A DNA stretch of 8,362 nt from Alphaproteobacteria bacterium. Its GTDB lineage: Bacteria; Pseudomonadota; Alphaproteobacteria; UBA2136; UBA6156. The notes beneath the pieces are model-generated. The model did not search any database, had not been told where the DNA came from, and saw only the letters and a list, made by a program, of their open reading frames with translations. Shown here in pieces: positions 4,972 to 8,362 of this stretch. How positions within the stretch are numbered: the stretch's first letter is position 1; each line of letters starts with the position of its first letter. Location of the stretch: positions 1 to 8,362 of the forward strand of contig JAIXXE010000053.1 in the NCBI GenBank assembly GCA_027490875.1, given 5' to 3'. The translations under genes were made by a program, and so were the position numbers.

Positions 4972-7032
4972 CTAGAGCTTTGCCAGTAGCTCGGCCTCGG
5001 TTAGCACGCTTACTTGCAAGCGTTCGGCGTCGGTCAGCTTGCTGCCAGCGTCGCTTCCGGCGATGAGGTAGTCGGTGCTGGCGCTCACGCTGCCCGTAAC
5101 CTTGGCGCCTTGGGCTTGCAGCCGGGCCTTGGCCTCGGCGCGGGTAAGGGTTTGTAATGTTCCGGTTAAGACCACAACCTTGCCTGTAAAAAAGCCCTGC
5201 TGCTTGGGGGCCGCGCGGTAGGGTTCTGCTACCAAACCCGCCGCCTGCCAAGCCTTCAGTAAGGCGATGTTGGCGGGGAGATTGAGGGTATGAACCACGC
5301 TGGCTGCCACGATGGGGCCAACCCCTTCAATCGCGGCAAAGTAGTCCTCGGCCTGTGTGGCGGAGGCTGCGGCCAGCAGCGCTTCCAGCGACCCACAATG
5401 AACAGCGAGGTCGTGCGCGGTGGCCTCACCCACATGGGGAATCCCCAGCGCAATGATTAGCCGCGGCAGGGTGGTGCGTTTGGCCTTTTCCAGATTAGCA
5501 AAAAGGTTACTTAGGCTTTTCTCGCCGTAGCCTTCCCACGTTGCCAATGTATCGCGATGCTCGGGCAGGTTGAACAGTTGGGCCGCCGAGGTGAGGATGT
5601 TTTCAGTTAACAATCGCTGCAGCTGGCGCTCGCCCAGCCCTTCAATGTTCAAGGCCCCGCGCCCGACCATGTGCACCAAGCTGGCGTGCAGCTGCGCTGG
5701 ACAGCTGGCGTGATTGAGGCAGAAGTAGTCGGCGTCCCCCTCCTCGCGCACCACGGGGCTGTGGCAGCTGGGGCAGTGCGTGGGCCAGGTAAAGGTACTG
5801 ACCTTGCCTGCTGGGGCGTTCACCACGCCCACCACTTGCGGGATGACATCGCCTGCCCGTTCAACCCACACAGTCTCGCCGACCGAAATCCCGCGTTGTT
5901 TGATGTAGTCTTCGTTATGCAGCGTGGCGTTGCTGACCACCACACCGCCCACATTCACGGGGGTTAAACGCGCCACAGGGGTGAGCTTGCCGGTGCGGCC
6001 GACCTGAATCTCGATGGCTTCTAACGTGGTGCGGGCCTGCTCGGGCGGGAACTTGTGGGCCAGCGCCCAACGCGGCGTGCGCGCCAGTTCGCCGAGGCGT
6101 TGCTGCAAGGCTTTATCGTTAACCTTATAGACCAATCCATCAATGGCGTAGGCCGTGCGGGTGGCCCGTTCCTGCTGCCAGTGGCTATAGATTTCCTGTA
6201 GCTGCGCGGGGGTGGTGGCGAGCAGTTTGGCGGGGGTTACCAAGCCCCATCCTTGCAGCAACGCAAGCAAATCTGCTTCGGTTGCGGGGAGGGCAAACCC
6301 TTCGCATACCCCTAGGCTGTAGGCCAAAAACTTAAGGGGCCGTTGGGCGGTGATGGTACTGTTAAGCTGACGCAGGCTGCCTGCTGCCGCATTGCGCGGG
6401 TTGGCGAAGACCTTCTCACCCTTGGCGGCCTGCGTTTCGTTCAGTGCGGCAAAGGCGGCATTTTCCATGTACACCTCACCGCGGATTTCAACCAGCGCGG
6501 GCCACGGGGCCTGCTGCAACTGCTGGGGGATACTGCCGATGGTGCGCACGTTGGCGGTGACGTCTTCCCCCTCTTCGCCGTCGCCGCGCGTGAGGGCTTG
6601 AATGAGCGTACCGTTGCGGTAGGTGAGGCTGAGGCTGACCCCATCGATTTTGGGCTGCACGATAAAGGCGGGGGGTTCGGTCAGCCCTAAAAACTTCATC
6701 ACGCGGGCAACAAAATCTTCCACATCCTGCGCGGTAAACGCATTGGCGAGGCTGCGCATCGGCACGCGGTGCTTGGCGCTGGTAAAGCCTGCGGCGCGGG
6801 TGCTGCCTACTGTGTGGGTTGGGGAGTGGGGGCTTTTAAGCTGGGGATGCTGGGCCTCGAGGTGCAGCAGTTCGGTAAACAGCGCATCGTATTCGGCGTC
6901 GGTAATTTCGGGGTCATCAAGCGTATGATAGCGGTGATTGTGGTAAGCGATTTGCTTGATGAGTTCGCCCATACGCGCAGCGGCGTGGTTGGGTGTTACT
7001 GTGGCTGCTGCGTGGTTAAAAAGGTCGTTCAT
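4972..7032 (-). CDS. ligA: NAD+-dependent DNA ligase
   Basis: LigA seals nicks between Okazaki fragments and in repair, using NAD+ to adenylate an active-site lysine. The 686-aa protein has all family parts in order. Domain Ia: YHNHRYHTLDDPEITDAEYD (30-49). Adenylation motif: PKIDG with Lys128. Further motifs: DGLVYKVND (298-306), RWALAHKFPP (321-330) and VSNATLHN (366-373). Zinc finger: Cys420, Cys423, Cys438, Cys444. Helix-hairpin-helix region: IEGLGERQL (463-471) and HVGEATA (533-539). C-terminal BRCT domain: about 613-686. The residue two before the catalytic Lys is Gln (VQPKIDG), where I expect Glu in most relatives; it lies outside the catalytic Lys-x-Asp-Gly itself. A longer open frame from 7164 would add 44 Arg/Pro-rich residues lying within recN; the start at 7032 is preferred because ATGA overlaps the recN stop and AGGA sits about 12 bases upstream. 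Translation is probably coupled to recN. Confidence 0.97.
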   Translation of the reverse strand: MNDLFNHAAATVTPNHAAARMGELIKQIAYHNHRYHTLDDPEITDAEYDALFTELLHLEAQHPQLKSPHSPTHTVGSTRAAGFTSAKHRVPMRSLANAFTAQDVEDFVARVMKFLGLTEPPAFIVQPKIDGVSLSLTYRNGTLIQALTRGDGEEGEDVTANVRTIGSIPQQLQQAPWPALVEIRGEVYMENAAFAALNETQAAKGEKVFANPRNAAAGSLRQLNSTITAQRPLKFLAYSLGVCEGFALPATEADLLALLQGWGLVTPAKLLATTPAQLQEIYSHWQQERATRTAYAIDGLVYKVNDKALQQRLGELARTPRWALAHKFPPEQARTTLEAIEIQVGRTGKLTPVARLTPVNVGGVVVSNATLHNEDYIKQRGISVGETVWVERAGDVIPQVVGVVNAPAGKVSTFTWPTHCPSCHSPVVREEGDADYFCLNHASCPAQLHASLVHMVGRGALNIEGLGERQLQRLLTENILTSAAQLFNLPEHRDTLATWEGYGEKSLSNLFANLEKAKRTTLPRLIIALGIPHVGEATAHDLAVHCGSLEALLAAASATQAEDYFAAIEGVGPIVAASVVHTLNLPANIALLKAWQAAGLVAEPYRAAPKQQGFFTGKVVVLTGTLQTLTRAEAKARLQAQGAKVTGSVSASTDYLIAGSDAGSKLTDAERLQVSVLTEAELLAKL

Positions 7033-8362
7033 GCCGCGCGCCGTTCCTGTGCTACGGCCGCTTCGGCCAGCAGGGCTTGCGCGGCGGCGCGGGCTTCGTT
7101 GGTGACGTTTTCTCCCGCCAGCAGGCGGGCGAGTTCTTCCAATCGGGAGGGACCCTGCAACCACTGCAACTGGGTGGTGGTGGAACCATGGTGCACCTGC
7201 TTGGCCAACTTGCCATGCACCCCCGCGCGGGCTGCTACCTGCGCATGATGCGTCACCGCCAGCACCTGATGCTGGGCCCCTAACGCTGCCATGGCGGCCC
7301 CCACCGCACTGGCAGCGGCACCGCTCAGGCCGGTGTCAACTTCATCCAGCACCAAGGCCTGCGGCGGTAGTTTGGCGTAGAAGACTTGCTTGAGCGCCAG
7401 CAACAGCCGCGCCAACTCGCCACCTGAAGCGACCTTTTGAATGGGCAGCGCGGGGCTGCCGGGGTTGGCGGCGAGGAGAATCTGAACCGTCTCGGCCCCG
7501 TTGGCACCCCACTGGTCGGCTGGCAAAGGCGTGAGGGTCACGGCCACCTCGGCATGCGGCAACAGCAGGGCCCGCAAGGCGGTTTGCAACTGCGGCACCA
7601 AGGCAGCGGCCGCGGCGGTACGCTCGTTAGAGAGTGTTTGGCACAGCCCCTGAAACCTCTGTTGCGCCTTGAGAGCGGCGGCGGCAGACTGTTGCGCAGC
7701 GGCAGCCAGCGCGGTGCTGCCAAGCAGCTGGGCTTGCAGGGTGGCTTGCTGGTCGGCCAGCTCTGGCACGGTGCAACCAAGCCTGCGCGCGGCCGATTTA
7801 AGCGCATGCAGGCGTTCATCCACCGCTTCCAAGCTCTCTTCGCCTTCGGTACGCGCGGCCATGCGGGCGACGGTATGGGCGGCATCTTCGGCTTGAATGA
7901 GGGCGTCGTTCACCTGCGTGGCCAAGGCGCCGAGGGTCGAATCAATTTTTTGCGCCTGCTGCAGTTGGCGGGTGGCAATGCGCAGGGCCTGCACGGCGCC
8001 ACGGTCGGCGTTCAGGGCGTCGTCGGCCGCTTGCAGCTGGCCCAGCAGTTGGGCACCGTACTGCAAACGGGTGCGCTGAATGGCGAGCTGGGTTTCTTCG
8101 CCCAGCGTATAGGCCAGCGTTTGCAGCAGCGTTAAGGATTCTTGCGCCTGCTGTTGGCTGGCCTCGGCCTGCGCCAAGGCCGTAGCGGCTTGGTTGGAGA
8201 GGGTTTGGGCAGCTTGCCATAGGGCGTAATGCTGCGAAACTTCGGCCACGCGGGGGCCGAGCTGGCCGGCGGTATCCAGCACCTCGCGCTGGCGGGCGGG
8301 CTGGAGCAGGCTTGGGGCGCTGTGCTGGGATTGAACCTCGGCCAAGTACACCCCTACTTGCG
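7029..8362 (-). CDS. recN: DNA repair protein RecN, C-terminal part (cut by window edge)
   Basis: RecN is an SMC-like ATPase that acts at DNA double-strand breaks, working with RecA on broken ends. The visible 443 or so residues lack the N-terminal Walker A half (full family length about 550). They begin in the VQSQHSAPSLLQPARQREVLD segment that matches the HGQHxHQxLL region of the family. A long Ala/Gln/Glu-rich coiled coil follows, with two helical arms. The C-terminal ATPase lobe follows: the ABC signature KVASGGELARLLLALK (SGGE at 7416-7427), Walker B ALVLDEVDTGLSG (Asp-Glu near 7341-7346) and the VTHHAQVA switch histidine (about 7250). The tail ELARLLAGENVTNEA matches the conserved RecN C-terminus. 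A GTG at 8349-8351 could be mistaken for a start, but the frame is open to the right edge, so the gene continues beyond the window. It overlaps ligA by four bases in an ATGA. Its promoter is outside the window. Confidence 0.95.
   Translation of the reverse strand, partial: QVGVYLAEVQSQHSAPSLLQPARQREVLDTAGQLGPRVAEVSQHYALWQAAQTLSNQAATALAQAEASQQQAQESLTLLQTLAYTLGEETQLAIQRTRLQYGAQLLGQLQAADDALNADRGAVQALRIATRQLQQAQKIDSTLGALATQVNDALIQAEDAAHTVARMAARTEGEESLEAVDERLHALKSAARRLGCTVPELADQQATLQAQLLGSTALAAAAQQSAAAALKAQQRFQGLCQTLSNERTAAAAALVPQLQTALRALLLPHAEVAVTLTPLPADQWGANGAETVQILLAANPGSPALPIQKVASGGELARLLLALKQVFYAKLPPQALVLDEVDTGLSGAAASAVGAAMAALGAQHQVLAVTHHAQVAARAGVHGKLAKQVHHGSTTTQLQWLQGPSRLEELARLLAGENVTNEARAAAQALLAEAAVAQERRAA

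Noticed and set aside
7033..7164. 44-residue N-terminal extension of ligA
   Set aside because: The extra residues are Arg/Pro-rich, lie wholly inside recN, and the ATGA overlap with a nearby AGGA gives a better start.
7437..8135. 232-residue open frame antisense to recN; similar long antisense frames over rplA (649-1221), the Wzc-like gene (2410-3201) and rpsB (3800-4357)
   Set aside because: These are antisense shadows of GC-rich coding sequence. Their products are low-complexity and unlike any family, and the opposite strand has clear motif-supported genes.
1..8362. Insertion sequences, CRISPR arrays, attachment sites, integrase or toxin-antitoxin genes
   Set aside because: No regularly spaced repeats, no terminal inverted repeats flanking a transposase, and no such protein families were seen.

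Overview
The window looks like the chromosome of a moderately GC-rich alphaproteobacterium. The strongest clue is a recN gene that runs straight into ligA with a 4-base ATGA overlap. That recN-ligA order is, as far as I recall, characteristic of many Alphaproteobacteria. The S2 and NAD-ligase motifs fit, but I cannot name a genus. Every assignment here comes from reading motifs and hand alignment, not from a search.

Layout, left to right. (1) 13-411, + strand: a small protein that is essentially one double-stranded-RNA-binding domain plus an acidic linker and an Arg-rich tail, ending at a strong terminator (434-461). (2) 475-1649, - strand: rplA (L1) and rplK (L11) in a tight rplK-rplA operon, convergent with gene 1. 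(3) 1650-1906: a divergent intergenic region. (4) 1907-3463, + strand: a Wzz/Wzc-type membrane protein with a cytoplasmic BY-kinase-like ATPase domain whose P-loop lysine is replaced by alanine. (5) 3464-3680: hairpins, a promoter candidate and a structured leader in front of rpsB. (6) 3681-4658, + strand: rpsB (S2), with an internal insertion and a long Ala/Gln/Pro-rich tail, followed by a hairpin terminator. (7) 4659-4971: no credible protein gene; it holds a stretch able to form a long-range 15-bp helix and a nested 7-bp helix, closed by a textbook + strand terminator. I read this as a probable non-coding RNA gene. (8) 4972-8362, - strand: ligA (complete) and the C-terminal part of recN, which runs off the right edge.

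How the parts relate. L11, L1 and S2 are ribosomal proteins, LigA and RecN serve DNA repair and replication, and the Wzc-like protein probably belongs to surface polysaccharide production. The set is not one pathway. What stands out is that familiar neighbours are missing: nusG/secE and rplJ/rplL do not flank rplKA, and tsf does not follow rpsB. The most interesting items are the unassigned structured RNA, the stand-alone dsRNA-binding protein and the apparently inactive BY-kinase-like ATPase. None of these is proven to be a new system.
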